Assembly: GCA_030674155.1 (NCBI GenBank)
Contig: CM060325.1
Location: 52,777,126 to 52,788,900, forward strand
Reading direction: 5' to 3'
Length of the DNA stretch: 11,775 bases
From: Stramonita haemastoma
Lineage: Eukaryota > Mollusca > Gastropoda > Neogastropoda > Muricidae
Part shown: piece by piece, positions 1-9,108 of the stretch
Layout: each line of letters opens with the position of its first letter
How positions within the stretch are numbered: position 1 is the first letter of the stretch
The notes under the pieces: generated by a model
Told to the model about the DNA's origin: nothing
What the model saw: the letters and a program-made list of their open reading frames with translations, nothing else
Databases searched by the model: none
Made by a program: the position numbers and the translations under genes

Positions 1-734
1 TTCAATAATGTGTGTGTACATAGTTTGGGTTTTAAATTTCATTCTAAAAGAGATATACTTGGGTAAAGGTGCTTGTGTTAAGGCTTGTAAATATGCAGAT
101 ATGTATCAAAGAGACTTTACATTAATTGCAATGCAGTGACTCGTGTGTCTTGTGTTATTTTGCCTGATTTCTTCAAAAAAGAAGTATTGAGGTATAGGTT
201 TGGCTATGTATGAGTAAGTTTGTTTGGGTGGTGTTGTTTTTTTTAAATCATGTGTTGAGTTTAGAATCTATATTATTGCAATGTATCATTTGGTTCATGT
301 GTCTGGTTGATTTTAAGAGATTTTGTAAGGTAACGTTGGGTGGGAAATGGTGTCTAGGTATGTATTGTATTCTTTTCCTATATGATACAGAGAGAAAAAA
401 AGTACTTGAATAACCAGTTTATCTACAATGAGTGATATTTAGGTATTCTCTGTTAAAAATATCTCCTCTTTCTTTCGTTGTTGAAGGATTTGGTGTAGTA
501 GTTGTGGTGTTTGTGTTTTCTGTATATTTGTGTGTCTATGTGGGTTTCTTTTTTTTTAAACTGTATATGTGTGTGTTTATGTGGGGGTTTTTTAAACCGT
601 AAATTCGAATAGGCCCGATGTACTCCATTGCAATGAACTGAGTATTGAAGTAGCCAGATCTTTTTGTGTGTGTTTTTCTCACTTTTCTCTTTGCGCAAAA
701 GCTGCTCTATTAGGGTAAAGGCGCTCATACTGGG

Positions 735-736
<2 letters not shown>
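1..736. repeat. Array copy A, module Z
   Basis: This T/G-rich stretch holds no gene that I can support. It aligns by eye with 6900-7531, in the same order and orientation. Shared landmarks are the 'catagtttgggttt' block (19-32 and 6903-6916), the 'gactcgtgtgtc' region near 138, the block around 'cttttcctat' near 373, and the 'gggtaaaggcgctcatac' end at 713-730, just before a (GT)n tract in both copies. Its opening 210 bases also match 4480-4600. Open frames here change between copies and carry stops, so they are not conserved genes. The left edge of the array lies outside the window. Confidence 0.8.

Positions 737-825
<89 letters not shown>
737..825. repeat. (GT)n microsatellite
   Basis: This is an uninterrupted GT tract of about 44 units. 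It occupies the same place at the end of module Z as the tract at 7532-7619 in copy C. In this copy it is followed directly by Y-like sequence, so it marks the point where module X is missing. Confidence 0.97.
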
Positions 826-828
<3 letters not shown>

Positions 829-1239
829 CACTTCAGCTAGCATAGTTGTAATGATTCCTGTGTCTCAAGATGCATTTTTTGTTTGTTGGGGGTTATTTGC
901 GATTTTGAGGTTTGCTTTTTTTTTTCATTTTCTTCCCCAAAAGATGTGAGTATCTAAATAAAGAATTTTTTTTAAATAGCGGTCTTGAAAACTTTACTCC
1001 ATGTCTTGACAGAGTTTAAACAAAACATCACCCTTCATAATTTAACGAGGCTTTGCACTGAGGGGGTATGCGGAGTTTTTTTTTTCTTGATGATTTGAGC
1101 TTGTTCTGTAGAAATGAGTCACGCGTGTAAGACAGTTTTCTTATTTCTAAGCTGTGTACGTTAAGGTAAAGATGCTTGTAATCAATGCTAAATCAGTATA
1201 TATGTTTATGAGCTTTAATTTGTATGTCTTTATTTTCCG

Positions 1240-1335
1240 TTCCTTGGCTAGAGCTTCAAGGTTCACCAATGGTGAGATTTTTGCGTAGACAAACGTTTTT
1301 TGCCCCCACCATTTAGGTAGCCGTATTTCGACTTC
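1240..1335 (-). repeat. Conserved 96-bp Y core, copy 1
   Basis: These 96 bases match 6385-6480 without an indel and, by hand count, with three substitutions. The ~90 bases to the left are roughly 84% identical and the ~80 to the right about 70%. The core contains a near-perfect 13-base palindrome, TCACCA-a-TGGTGA (1263-1275), and an imperfect CCTTGG...CAAGG inverted repeat at its left end. A diverged copy lies inverted at 9902-9992. On the minus strand it reads an open frame containing GQKTFVYAKISPLVNL. Function is unknown; a fragment of a dispersed transposon is the simplest reading. Confidence 0.7.
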
Positions 1336-1817
1336 AAAAATACCTGTATATCTAAACGTGCTGAGTTTATTCTCTCCCAAAAATGTCTTTAAATTGTTTG
1401 CTCCCATTTAAGGGAACAAGATAGGAGGGGGGTGGGGAGTGATGCAAATATGTGTAACTTTTTTTTTAAATGTTGTGTATTTAAACGACTTAAACTATGT
1501 TACAATGTAGATGTAAATGTCTTTAGTTGGAAAGAGGAAGAAACGAAGTAAAAAGAAATGAAGAAAAAGAAAAATATAAACATAAGACAAAAATCCAAAA
1601 AGAAGAAATGATGTTTTGGCCTATAAAGAAATATGTGTGAAGCACTGACTGAAAAACTATCAAAAGAACATTTTAAAAATTACAAAAGATGGTCCCCTGT
1701 GATCTGCATGCAATTGAAGCCACAAAAAGAACCTAAAAATGCATGAGATCAATATATCATATGTGTCTAAATGGTTTGTGTTTTTTCATTCTTAATGGTG
1801 TATAGTTGGGTAAAGGT

Positions 1818-1823
1818 GCTTGT
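1818..1823. repeat. Target-site duplication, left copy
   Basis: GCTTGT lies immediately left of the LINE 3' end and recurs at 4309-4314, immediately right of the LINE 5' truncation point. Joining the flanks with a single GCTTGT restores the order seen in the uninterrupted paralogous site at 57-95, which supports it as a true duplication. Confidence 0.8.
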
Positions 1824-1836
1824 TCTCATGGCTTGG

Positions 1837-1850
1837 CTTCGCGAACGAAG
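1837..1850 (-). other. LINE 3'-terminal hairpin
   Basis: Read on the plus strand, CTTCG-CGAA-CGAAG is a perfect 5-bp stem with a 4-base loop. In the element's own RNA the loop is UUCG. It starts one base after the stop codon and lies about 13 bases from the 3' end of the element. Some LINEs use a 3' stem-loop for template recognition by their reverse transcriptase; that role here is inferred from position only. Confidence 0.6.
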
Positions 1851-1851
1851 A

Positions 1852-4305
1852 TTAAGGGCACTGTCCACGTCTGGTGCAGGCTCGCTGGTGGCTGTTCAGT
1901 CCAATGCGTGACAAACAAACCCGGCCGCAGCGGCTGCAGGGGAAAGTCGATTCTGGGGTTGATGTAGAGGGGACGCGGTTCTTCCTCCTCATTCGCCTCT
2001 CCTCAAGGGCCGCTCTGCGATTGTCCTCAAAGGAGGAGACCGACTGATGCACAGTGTGTCGCCAGGCCTGCCGGTCAGCAGCAAGAACTGACCACTGGTT
2101 ATGGTCTATGAGAAAGGCTGACAGAGATTTCTTCAGAGAGTCTTTAAATCTCTTCTTTGGTGCGCCTCTGTAGCGGTGTCCGGTGGAAAGTTCACCGTAG
2201 AGAACCATCTTCGGTAGGCGATGGTCCTCCATTCTAGAGACATGCCCTGCCCAGCGTAGCTGCGTTTTCAGCAACATGGCCTCAATGCTGGTGATCCCTG
2301 CTTGCTCCAGCACCTCAGCATTCGTGGTGAAGTCGCTCCAGTGGATGTCGAGGATGGAGCGGAGACAGCGTTGGTGGAAGCGTTCCAGAATTCGCAGGTG
2401 GTGTCTGTATGTGACCCATGACTCAGAGCCGTACAGGAGGGTGGTCAGTACCACGGCTCTGTAGACACTGATCTTGGTGTCTGTCTTCAGATGTTTGTTT
2501 TTCCAGACACGGTGGTAGAGTCTGCCAAAAGCACTGTTTGCCTTTGCCAGTCTGTTGTCTACATCTTTATCAATCTTTGCGTCAGAGGAGATTGTGCATC
2601 CCAGGTAGGTAAACTGCTGGACTGTCTTCAGTTCTGTCTCACCAATTGTAATGTGAGGTGGGTGGTACGCTACCTGAGGTGCGGGCTGGTAGAGAACCTC
2701 TGTCTTCTTCAGGCTGACTTCGAGTCCGAAGAGCTGGGCTGCCTCTGCAAAACAGGATGTTACATGCTGCAGGGCGGTTTCTGTGTGGGCTACAAGGGCA
2801 GCATCATCAGCAAAAAGTAGCTCTCGAATTTGTTGCTCCAGGGTTTTGGTGTGGGCCTGAAGACGCCGCAGGTTGAATAGGCTGCCATCTGTGCGGTAGC
2901 GTATGAAAACTCCGTCTTCGTCATCAAGATCTTCTGTGGCCCGCTGAAGCATCATGCTGAAGAAGATAGTGAAGAGGGTTGGTGCAAGAACGCAGCCCTG
3001 CTTCACCCCGTTTGTAATTGGGAAAGGCTCTGAGAGGTCGTTGCTGTTTCTGACCTGGCCACGCTGGTCTTCATGTAGCTGGATCACCATGTTGAGAAAC
3101 TTTGGGGGACAGCCAAGACGCTCCATGATCTGCCACAGGCCCTTCCTGCTCACAGTGTCAAATGCCTTGGTTAAATCAACGAAGGTGATGTACAGTCCCT
3201 TGTTCTGTTCGCGGCACTTTTCTTGAAGTTGTCTGAGCACGAAGACCATGTCAGTGGTACCCCTGTTAGCTCTGAAGCCGCACTGGCTCTCAGGGAGGTG
3301 GTGTTCTGCAACAGCAGGTACTAGTCTGTTGAGGAGAACTCTTGCAAGGATTTTGCCAGCGATGGAGAGAAGAGTTATCCCCCTGTAGTTGGAGCAATCT
3401 GATTTTTCCCCTTTGTTTTTGTAAAGGGTGATTATGATTGCATCACGAAGGTTTTGTGGTAACTTTCCCTGCTCCCAGCAGCAGACAAAAAATTCATGGA
3501 GCTTGCAGTGCAGTGTTTGCCCCCCGTTTTTCCATAATTCTGGTGGAATACTGTCGACGCCTGCAGCCTTCCCACTCTTCAGTTGTTCTATGGCTTTAGT
3601 TACCTCTTCCAGGGTTGGGGCTTCGTCCAGTTCTTCTTTCACTGGTTGCTGTGGGATCTGTTGGATCACTGCGTCATCAACAGTGCGATCAGCGCTGAAG
3701 AGGGTTTGAAAGTGTTCAGCCCAGCGGTTCAATATGGACATCTTGTCTGTGAGGAGTGCCTGGCCGTCAGTGCTGCGCAAAGGACTCAACACTTGGTGAG
3801 AGGGTCCATAGACTGCCTTCAAAGCTTCGTAGAAGCCTCTGTAGTCACCTGTGTCAGCGCAGAGCTGAGTTTTCTGGGCGAGGTTAGTCCACCACTCGTT
3901 TTGGATAACTCTAAGCTGGCGCTGGAGGTTGCTGCATGTAAGACGAAAGGCAGCTTTCTTTGCTGGACAAGATGGTTGTGCAAGGTGAGCCTGGTGGGCA
4001 CTTCTCTTCTTCGCCAGCAGATCTTGTATTTCTTGGTCATTTTCGTCGAACCAGTCCTTGTTCTTCTTAGTGGAAAAGCCCAAGACCTCTGCAGAGGTCT
4101 GCAGGATGGCAGTTTTTAGGCGGGTCCAGAGCGTTTCTGGACAGGGGTCAGAGGGGCAGTCCTCGACTTCCAGCTTTGACTGGAGGTTGGACTGTAGCTC
4201 AGCTTTCACTTCAGCGGACTTGAGGCTGCCAACCTGGAGTTTCTTTCTGGGGGGACCTCCTCGTTTTGACTTTGGCTTGATGTGAAGGCTGAGGTTGCAT
4301 CGCAC
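1852..4305 (-). CDS. LINE reverse transcriptase, truncated at its N end
   Basis: The frame is open for 817 codons to a TAA at 1852-1854. The first codon is a GTG that is really an internal valine, because homology runs upstream to the truncation at about 4308; there is no genuine start. Residues 1-170 are a basic, helical linker. The RT core follows: NYRGITLLS (306-314), QCGFRANRG (341-349), motif A FVDLTKAFD with Asp377, motif B NGVKQGCVLAPTLF (432-445) and motif C FADD (498-501), so the catalytic aspartates are present. A YLGCTIS box lies at 567-573 and a WAGHVSRMEDHRLPK segment at 685-699. The end carries C790-x2-C793-x12-H806-x3-C810, a zinc-knuckle-like motif. The usual N-terminal APE endonuclease is missing, so the protein could not start target-primed transcription alone. 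Confidence 0.9.
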   Translation of the reverse strand: MRCNLSLHIKPKSKRGGPPRKKLQVGSLKSAEVKAELQSNLQSKLEVEDCPSDPCPETLWTRLKTAILQTSAEVLGFSTKKNKDWFDENDQEIQDLLAKKRSAHQAHLAQPSCPAKKAAFRLTCSNLQRQLRVIQNEWWTNLAQKTQLCADTGDYRGFYEALKAVYGPSHQVLSPLRSTDGQALLTDKMSILNRWAEHFQTLFSADRTVDDAVIQQIPQQPVKEELDEAPTLEEVTKAIEQLKSGKAAGVDSIPPELWKNGGQTLHCKLHEFFVCCWEQGKLPQNLRDAIIITLYKNKGEKSDCSNYRGITLLSIAGKILARVLLNRLVPAVAEHHLPESQCGFRANRGTTDMVFVLRQLQEKCREQNKGLYITFVDLTKAFDTVSRKGLWQIMERLGCPPKFLNMVIQLHEDQRGQVRNSNDLSEPFPITNGVKQGCVLAPTLFTIFFSMMLQRATEDLDDEDGVFIRYRTDGSLFNLRRLQAHTKTLEQQIRELLFADDAALVAHTETALQHVTSCFAEAAQLFGLEVSLKKTEVLYQPAPQVAYHPPHITIGETELKTVQQFTYLGCTISSDAKIDKDVDNRLAKANSAFGRLYHRVWKNKHLKTDTKISVYRAVVLTTLLYGSESWVTYRHHLRILERFHQRCLRSILDIHWSDFTTNAEVLEQAGITSIEAMLLKTQLRWAGHVSRMEDHRLPKMVLYGELSTGHRYRGAPKKRFKDSLKKSLSAFLIDHNQWSVLAADRQAWRHTVHQSVSSFEDNRRAALEERRMRRKNRVPSTSTPESTFPCSRCGRVCLSRIGLNSHQRACTRRGQCP

Positions 4306-4308
4306 GAG

Positions 4309-4314
4309 GCTTGT
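4309..4314. repeat. Target-site duplication, right copy
   Basis: GCTTGT here repeats 1818-1823. It adjoins the truncated 5' end of the LINE, and the sequence after it (attaagg...gtaaatat) continues the Z module that is seen uninterrupted near 77-92. Confidence 0.8.
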
Positions 4315-4625
<311 letters not shown>

Positions 4626-5275
4626 GTTCATTTTGTGTATTTGATACCTTCATTACAGTCCTAAGTGTGATGATGCATTTATTCCAGTCCTACGCGTGTG
4701 TTTTTTTTCTATTTTGTGTACTTGATAAATTCATTCGGGTCCAATGTGTAAGTTTTGATTTCTTGCTCAATTTGTGTAAATTCTGATAATGCATTATAGT
4801 CTTGTGTATTGATTGTGTGTGTGTGTGTTTGGTGAATTTGTTCCAGTCTTGTGTATATATGTTCAATCTTTTATTTCTCTATTTTATAAAATCATTTCAG
4901 TCCTACGTGTATGTGTTGAAATTATTTGTATATTTCATAAATTCATTCTATTCCAGTGTGTGCTGATTTTTTTCAATTGTGTAGTTGACATATTAAATTC
5001 CTTCCTGTGTGTATGTATTTTTTTAAATTTTGGTATTTGATAAATTCATTCCATTTCAATGTATGTGTACTGATTTATTTTTCAATGTGTGTATTTGGTA
5101 AATTCCTGTCAGTCCTTTCTGTATGTCATTTTCAGTTCGTGTATGGGATGAATTTACTCCAGTCCTATGTGGATGCATGATAATTTCCATTTCTATGTGC
5201 ATGCATTGATTTTTAAATGAAGTGTATTTGAATAATTCATTCCACTCCTGTGTACATGTCTGGTTTTTAAGGCAC
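4626..5275. repeat. Minisatellite of module X, copy B
   Basis: About 12 degenerate units of roughly 50-60 bases stand head to tail. A typical unit reads like 'tgtgtatttgataaattcattccagtcctatgtgtgtgtt' followed by a T-run. Unit boundaries are clearest at the repeated 'ttcattccagtcct'-like blocks. The units match one for one, in the same order, those at 7855-8566. Open frames within it simply follow the repeat and are not genes. Confidence 0.85.
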
Positions 5276-5649
5276 TGTGTTTGAATAGGGGTACACAAGT
5301 ATTGGTATGTGAGTGTATATTTTTCGCAAGAATTTTTTTAAAGTGCGTATTCACTTAGTTTTCTAGCAATGAGTCACGAGTCTAAGTAGTTTTGCTTGTC
5401 AAATGCATCCACTGGCGGGAACATCGTATACTGGCATGTAAAGGTGCATGTAGAAAGATTTTGTACTTTCATTCGCGTATTCAAAGGACTTAAATTCTGT
5501 TATTGCAAAGAATTAAGGTTATCTCCCTTGTTTCTATAAAACGAGATTTGTTCCGGTAGTGATTTAGCGTCTCTGTGTTTGTAACAAATGCGATGCATTT
5601 AATTAACTTTAATCTTAAGTTTCATCTTTTGCAATGAACGTGTTATCGT
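5276..5649. repeat. Array copy B, end of module X
   Basis: This aligns with 8567-8965 from 'ggcactgtgtt' through 'ttttctagcaatgagtcac', 'actggcatgtaaa', 'gtgcatgtagaaag', 'aaacgagattt' and 'aactttaatcttaagttt'. No open frame is shared between the copies. It is non-coding repeat DNA as far as I can see. Confidence 0.85.
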
Positions 5650-5817
5650 GTATATGTATGTGTATATGTATGTGTATATGTATGTGTATATGTATGTATG
5701 TATGTAGGTAGGTAGGTAGGTAGCTAGGTAGGTAGGTAGGTAGGTAGGTAGGTAGGTAGGTAGGTAGGTAGGTAGGTAGGTAGATAGATAGATAGATAGA
5801 TAATCTGTGTGTGTGTG

Positions 5818-5912
<95 letters not shown>
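5650..5912. repeat. Composite microsatellite closing module X, copy B
   Basis: In order there are TATG/TGTA units, a long (TAGG)n tract (about 5704-5782), (TAGA)n, a short (TG)n at 5806-5818, and about 90 bases of (GA)n. At the same place copy C has only (TA)n followed by (GA)n. Peptides such as Leu-Ser or Tyr-Leu-Pro-Thr repeats read from it are microsatellite translations. Confidence 0.96.
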
Positions 5913-5914
<2 letters not shown>

Positions 5915-6944
5915 CATTTTACATGACTGATTTATTCCAATATGATTGAAATCATGCGTCCAAGTTTTCTTTGGTGTCTTTATTTCTAAGCAGTTATTTG
6001 TGATTATTTTATTATCATTATGATTATGTTATTCATTTTAAGTTATTTGGGATTTTTGCTTTTTCATTTTCTTCCCCAAAGGATGCGATTATTTAAGTGA
6101 ATTTTTTAAAATATGGGTTTTGAATACTTTACTCCATTACGTGTCTTTACAGAGTTTAAACAAAATATTATCCCCATAATTTAAAGAGACTTGGCACTGA
6201 GAGACTCTGAGGAGTTTGGGTTTTTTTTTCTTAGGGTGATTTGAGCTTGATCTGTAGAAATAAGTCATGCGTGTAAGACAGTTTTCTTATTTCTAAGCTG
6301 TGTACGTATGTAAGAATGCTTGTAATAAATGCTAAGTCAGTGTATATGTTTATGAGCTTTAATTTGTAAATCTTTTTTTATTCGTTCCTTGGCTAGAGCT
6401 CCAAGGTTCACCAATGGTGAGATTTTTGCGTAGACAAACGTTTTTTGCCCCTACCATTTAGGTAGCCATATTTCGACTTCTGGGATACTTGGGTATTTAA
6501 AGAGTTAAGTTTATTTTGTCCCAATTATGTTTTAAAATTTTGTCCTCCCATTTAAGGGAGTAAGATAAGGGGGGGGGGGGGGTATGCAAATATGTGTAGA
6601 TTTTTTTTAAATGTTGTGCATTTTAACGACATAGATTATGTTACAATATAGGTCTAAAATGTCTTCAGTTGAAAAAATGAAGAAACGAAGTAAAAAAAAA
6701 AAAACAAATGAAGAAAAAGAAAACACATAAGACAGGAAGACAAAAAAGATTTTTGGACCTTTAAAGAAAGATGCGTGAAGCACTCACTGAAAAACATGTA
6801 AAAAGAAAATTGTTTTAAATTACAAAAGATGGTGCCCTATGATCGCCATGCTACTGATCCCACTAAAAGAAACTGAAATGCATTATAGCAATGCCTGTTT
6901 CTACATAGTTTGGGTTTCATATTTCATTCTCGATCGTGCATAGT
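5913..6944. repeat. Array copy B, module Y
   Basis: This aligns with 826-1823 of copy A, and its first 75 bases align with 9109-9175 of copy C ('catgcgtccaagttt', 'tggtgtctttttc'-like). It holds the second copy of the conserved core (6385-6480), a run of 14 G at 6569-6582 that replaces a mixed purine stretch of copy A, and a purine-rich 'gaagaaacgaag' region near 6679 also seen near 1538. Frames are broken relative to copy A and no gene is supported. Confidence 0.85.
6385..6480 (-). repeat. Conserved 96-bp Y core, copy 2
   Basis: This copy has the same length as 1240-1335 and three differences. It keeps the TCACCA-a-TGGTGA palindrome (6408-6420) and has a perfect CCTTGG (6387-6392) / CCAAGG (6401-6406) inverted repeat. 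On the minus strand the frame that is open in copy 1 here has a TAG in the stretch LPKW*GQKT, so a maintained protein is unlikely and nucleotide-level conservation or recent homogenisation fits better. Confidence 0.72.
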
Positions 6945-7529
6945 TGGGTAAAAGAGCCTGTGTATCAAAGTGACTCTACATTCATTCTAATACTCGTGTG
7001 TCGTATTTCATTTTGCCCCATTTCTTCAAACAAGATGTATTAAGGTATATGTATGGCTATGTATAAGTGCATGACTATGTAAGATTTTTAAAATCATGAG
7101 TTGAATTTGGAATCCATGTTTTTGCAACAACACATGAATTTCATGGGTTTTGGTCCACATTTTGCTTGTAAGCATTGGCTGTAAACTGGTGTTTAGGTGT
7201 GTATTGTTTCTTTTCCTATTTGATAGAGAGATAAAAATCTTGAATAAACCATTTAATCACAATGATTGATATTTAGATATTCTTTTTGAATATCTTTTTT
7301 TTCTTTTATTGTTGAAGTTTTGGCGTTAAGACGTTAAGAGGTGTAGTGTTTGTGATTTCTGTATATGTTTTTGTTTATGTAAGGTTTTTTTTATAACTAT
7401 GTAATCAAATAAGCAGGGTGCATTTCATTAGCAAGGGAGTTTTGAAGAAGACAGATTTTTTTGTGGGGGGGGGGTCTCACTTTTATTCTCTTTTAACAGA
7501 GCTTTCTTAGGGTAAAGAGGCTCATACTG

Positions 7530-7531
<2 letters not shown>
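6945..7531. repeat. Array copy C, module Z
   Basis: This aligns with 57-736: 'tactcgtgtgtcgta', 'aaaatcatgagttgaattt', 'cttttcctatttgata', 'cttgaataaacca', 'gttgaagttttgg' and the closing 'agggtaaagaggctcatac' immediately before the (GT)n. The short ATAG/TA/GA expansion of copy B is absent. No conserved open frame is present. Confidence 0.82.

Positions 7532-7619
<88 letters not shown>
7532..7619. repeat. (GT)n microsatellite
   Basis: This is a pure GT tract of 44 units, at the same place in module Z as 737-825. Here the sequence continues into module X. Confidence 0.97.
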
Positions 7620-7620
<1 letters not shown>

Positions 7621-8964
7621 TCTATTATGCAGGCTTTTTTATATATAAGATTTGTATTCAAATGATTTTAAATTTGCTCTACGGCAATGAATATGTTTAA
7701 TTGGTTTATAGTGTGTTTGTGTATCTTTTTCTGTAGATTTGAATGTATGATTAGTTTCGGTGCATAAAATCTGCTGTGTCAGACCTTAGCTTTTTTTACC
7801 CAAAGTATATATGTTGGAAAAGGGTGCCTGTGTGTTAGTGTGTATGTTTTTTCTTTGTTCATTTTGTGTATTTGATACATTCATTACTGTCCTAAGTGTA
7901 TGTATGGATTTTTTTTTTATTTTGTGCATTTGATAAATCTATTCCAGTGCTAAGTGTGTGTTGATTAATTTTTATTTTGTGCATTTGATAAATTTATTCC
8001 AGTCCAATATATATGTTTTAATTTCGTCCTCCATTTGTGATAAATTCGTTGTAGTTCTATGTTGTTGTTTTTCAATGTATGTATTTGATAATTTCATTCC
8101 AGTCCTATGTATATGTGTTTAATTTTTATTTGTTTATTTTATAAATTCATTTCAGTCTTACGTGAATGATTTGAAATTTTTGTGTATTTAATGAATTCAT
8201 TCAATTCAAGTGTGTATTGTTGATTTTTGTCAATGTGTGTATTTGGCAAATTCATTTCCATTCCTGTGTGTATATGTTGATTTGTTTTCATTTGTGTGTT
8301 TGATAAGTTTATTCAAGTCCTATGTGTGCCTATTGATTTTTTTTTCAATGTGTGGATTGGAATTTCTTTCAGTTATATCTGTGTGTCTTTTTTTCAATTC
8401 GTGTATTGGATGAATTTACTCCAGTCCTTTGTGTATGTACTGATTTTGTTTTTCAATGTGTGTATGATAAATTTCCTCCACTTCTATGTGTATATATTGA
8501 CTTTTTAAATTTTGTGTTCTTGATAAATTCATTCCGTTCCTGTGTCTATGTCTGTTTGTTTTTTTTAAGGCACTGTGTTGGACTAGGGGTGGTAGGTATT
8601 AGTATGTGTTTGTTTTTGCAGGATTTTTTTTTTAAAGTGCGTATCCAAACTCTTTAAGTTAGTTTTCTAGCAATGAGTCACACTTCTATGTAGTTTTGCT
8701 TCTGAAATGTATCCATTGGCTGGAGCATTTTATACTGGCATGTAAAAGTGCATGTAGAAAGCTTTTTTTTTACACTTCATTTGCGTATTCAAATTACTTA
8801 AATTCTTTATACTGCATTGAATCAATTTTCTGTCCCTTTTTTTCTATGAAACGAGATTTGATAAGGCAAGGATTTTGTGTGTCTTTTTTTGTAACAAATG
8901 TTATGCATTTAGATAACTTTAATCTTAAGTTTGTTCTTTTGCAGTGGACAATGTTATGTTTGTT

Positions 8965-8965
<1 letters not shown>
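7620..8965. repeat. Array copy C, module X
   Basis: About 200 bases unique to this copy (7620-7820) lead into a second 'gttggaaaagggtgcctgtgtg' start. A ~12-unit minisatellite follows (7855-8566) and matches the units at 4626-5275 in order. The rest (8567-8965) matches 5276-5649. The plus-strand open frames in 8210-8660 follow the minisatellite and do not recur intact in copy B, so they are not reported as genes. Confidence 0.82.
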
Positions 8966-9046
<81 letters not shown>

Positions 9047-9108
9047 GAAGAGAGGGAGAGAGAGAGAAAGAGAGAGAGAGAGAGGGAGGGGGGGAGAGGA
9101 AAGAGAGG
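8966..9108. repeat. (TA)n(GA)n microsatellite closing module X, copy C
   Basis: About 14 TA units are followed by a GA tract that degrades into a mixed purine stretch, 'ggaggggggggaga'-like, near 9085-9100. Its position equals that of 5650-5912 in copy B but its make-up differs. The open frames across it on both strands are repeat translations. Confidence 0.95.

Larger units (their letters stand above)
826..1823. repeat. Array copy A, module Y
   Basis: From about 890 the sequence aligns with 6040-6960 of copy B. Landmarks are the 'ttttcattttcttcccca' block (928-945 and 6062-6079), 'cagagtttaaacaaaa' (1011 and 6151), the 'gacagttttcttatttctaa' block (1131 and 6278), and the end 'agttgggtaaaggtgcttgt' (1804-1823). 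The 96-bp core at 1240-1335 is far better conserved than its flanks. No gene is supported: the longest open frame, on the minus strand over the core, is broken by a stop in copy B. The module ends at the LINE insertion point. Confidence 0.82.
1824..4308 (-). mobile_element. 5'-truncated non-LTR retrotransposon (LINE)
   Basis: This LINE is inserted on the minus strand between array copies A and B. Its base composition (balanced, GC-richer) contrasts sharply with the T/G-rich array around it. It has a very short 3' UTR of 28 bases (1824-1851) with a hairpin and no poly(A), and one long open frame holding linker, reverse transcriptase and a cysteine/histidine knuckle. The 5' end stops where the APE-type endonuclease domain would end. 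Clade is uncertain: the lack of poly(A) and short 3' UTR fit RTE-like elements, and its C-terminal half resembles the many invertebrate and fish LINE proteins often mislabelled as craniofacial development protein. The unbroken frame suggests a fairly recent insertion. Confidence 0.92.

Noticed and set aside
4..4. The findings entry titled 'placeholder removed'
   Set aside because: It is an empty entry that carries no claim and should be ignored.
711..722. Telomere-like TTAGGG in 'attagggtaaagg'
   Set aside because: A single occurrence inside the lead motif, with no tandem TTAGGG run.
1113..1122. AP-1-like TGAGTCA sites repeated in modules X and Y (also near 5370 and 8673)
   Set aside because: They sit in homologous blocks of the repeat, so recurrence is explained by duplication. 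Copy B of Y has lost the site and nothing else suggests an enhancer.
1147..1407. 86-codon minus-strand frame over the Y core as a real small gene
   Set aside because: The aligned frame in copy B carries an in-frame TAG and the outer parts do not align as protein. The conservation is confined to the 96-bp core.
3583..4119. 178-codon plus-strand open frame opposite the LINE, and other plus-strand frames in 2276-4285
   Set aside because: They are antisense shadows of the LINE reading frame and have no recognisable domain of their own.
1852..4305. Host gene or diversity-generating retroelement
   Set aside because: The RT motif set, C-terminal tail, target-site duplication and loss of the endonuclease at the 5' end show a LINE insertion. 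There is no template/variable repeat pair or accessory gene.
4626..5275. CRISPR-like array of direct repeats
   Set aside because: The repeats are ~50-60 base degenerate head-to-tail units without distinct spacers, in a eukaryotic setting, and no cas-like gene is present. It is a minisatellite.
5615..5917. Open frames rich in Leu-Ser, Tyr-Leu-Pro-Thr, Thr-His, Cys-Val, Arg-Glu or Tyr-Leu-Ser-Ile repeats, here and at 7428-7661, 8794-9393, 9462-9886 and 11295-11553
   Set aside because: They are direct translations of GA, TAGG, GT, CA, TA and CTAT microsatellites. They lack conserved ends, and some run across the N gap.
8966..9108. Transposon terminal inverted repeat at TA/GA tracts
   Set aside because: The TA and GA tracts pair only as low-complexity sequence. 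No matching terminal inverted repeats or transposase were found at plausible distances.
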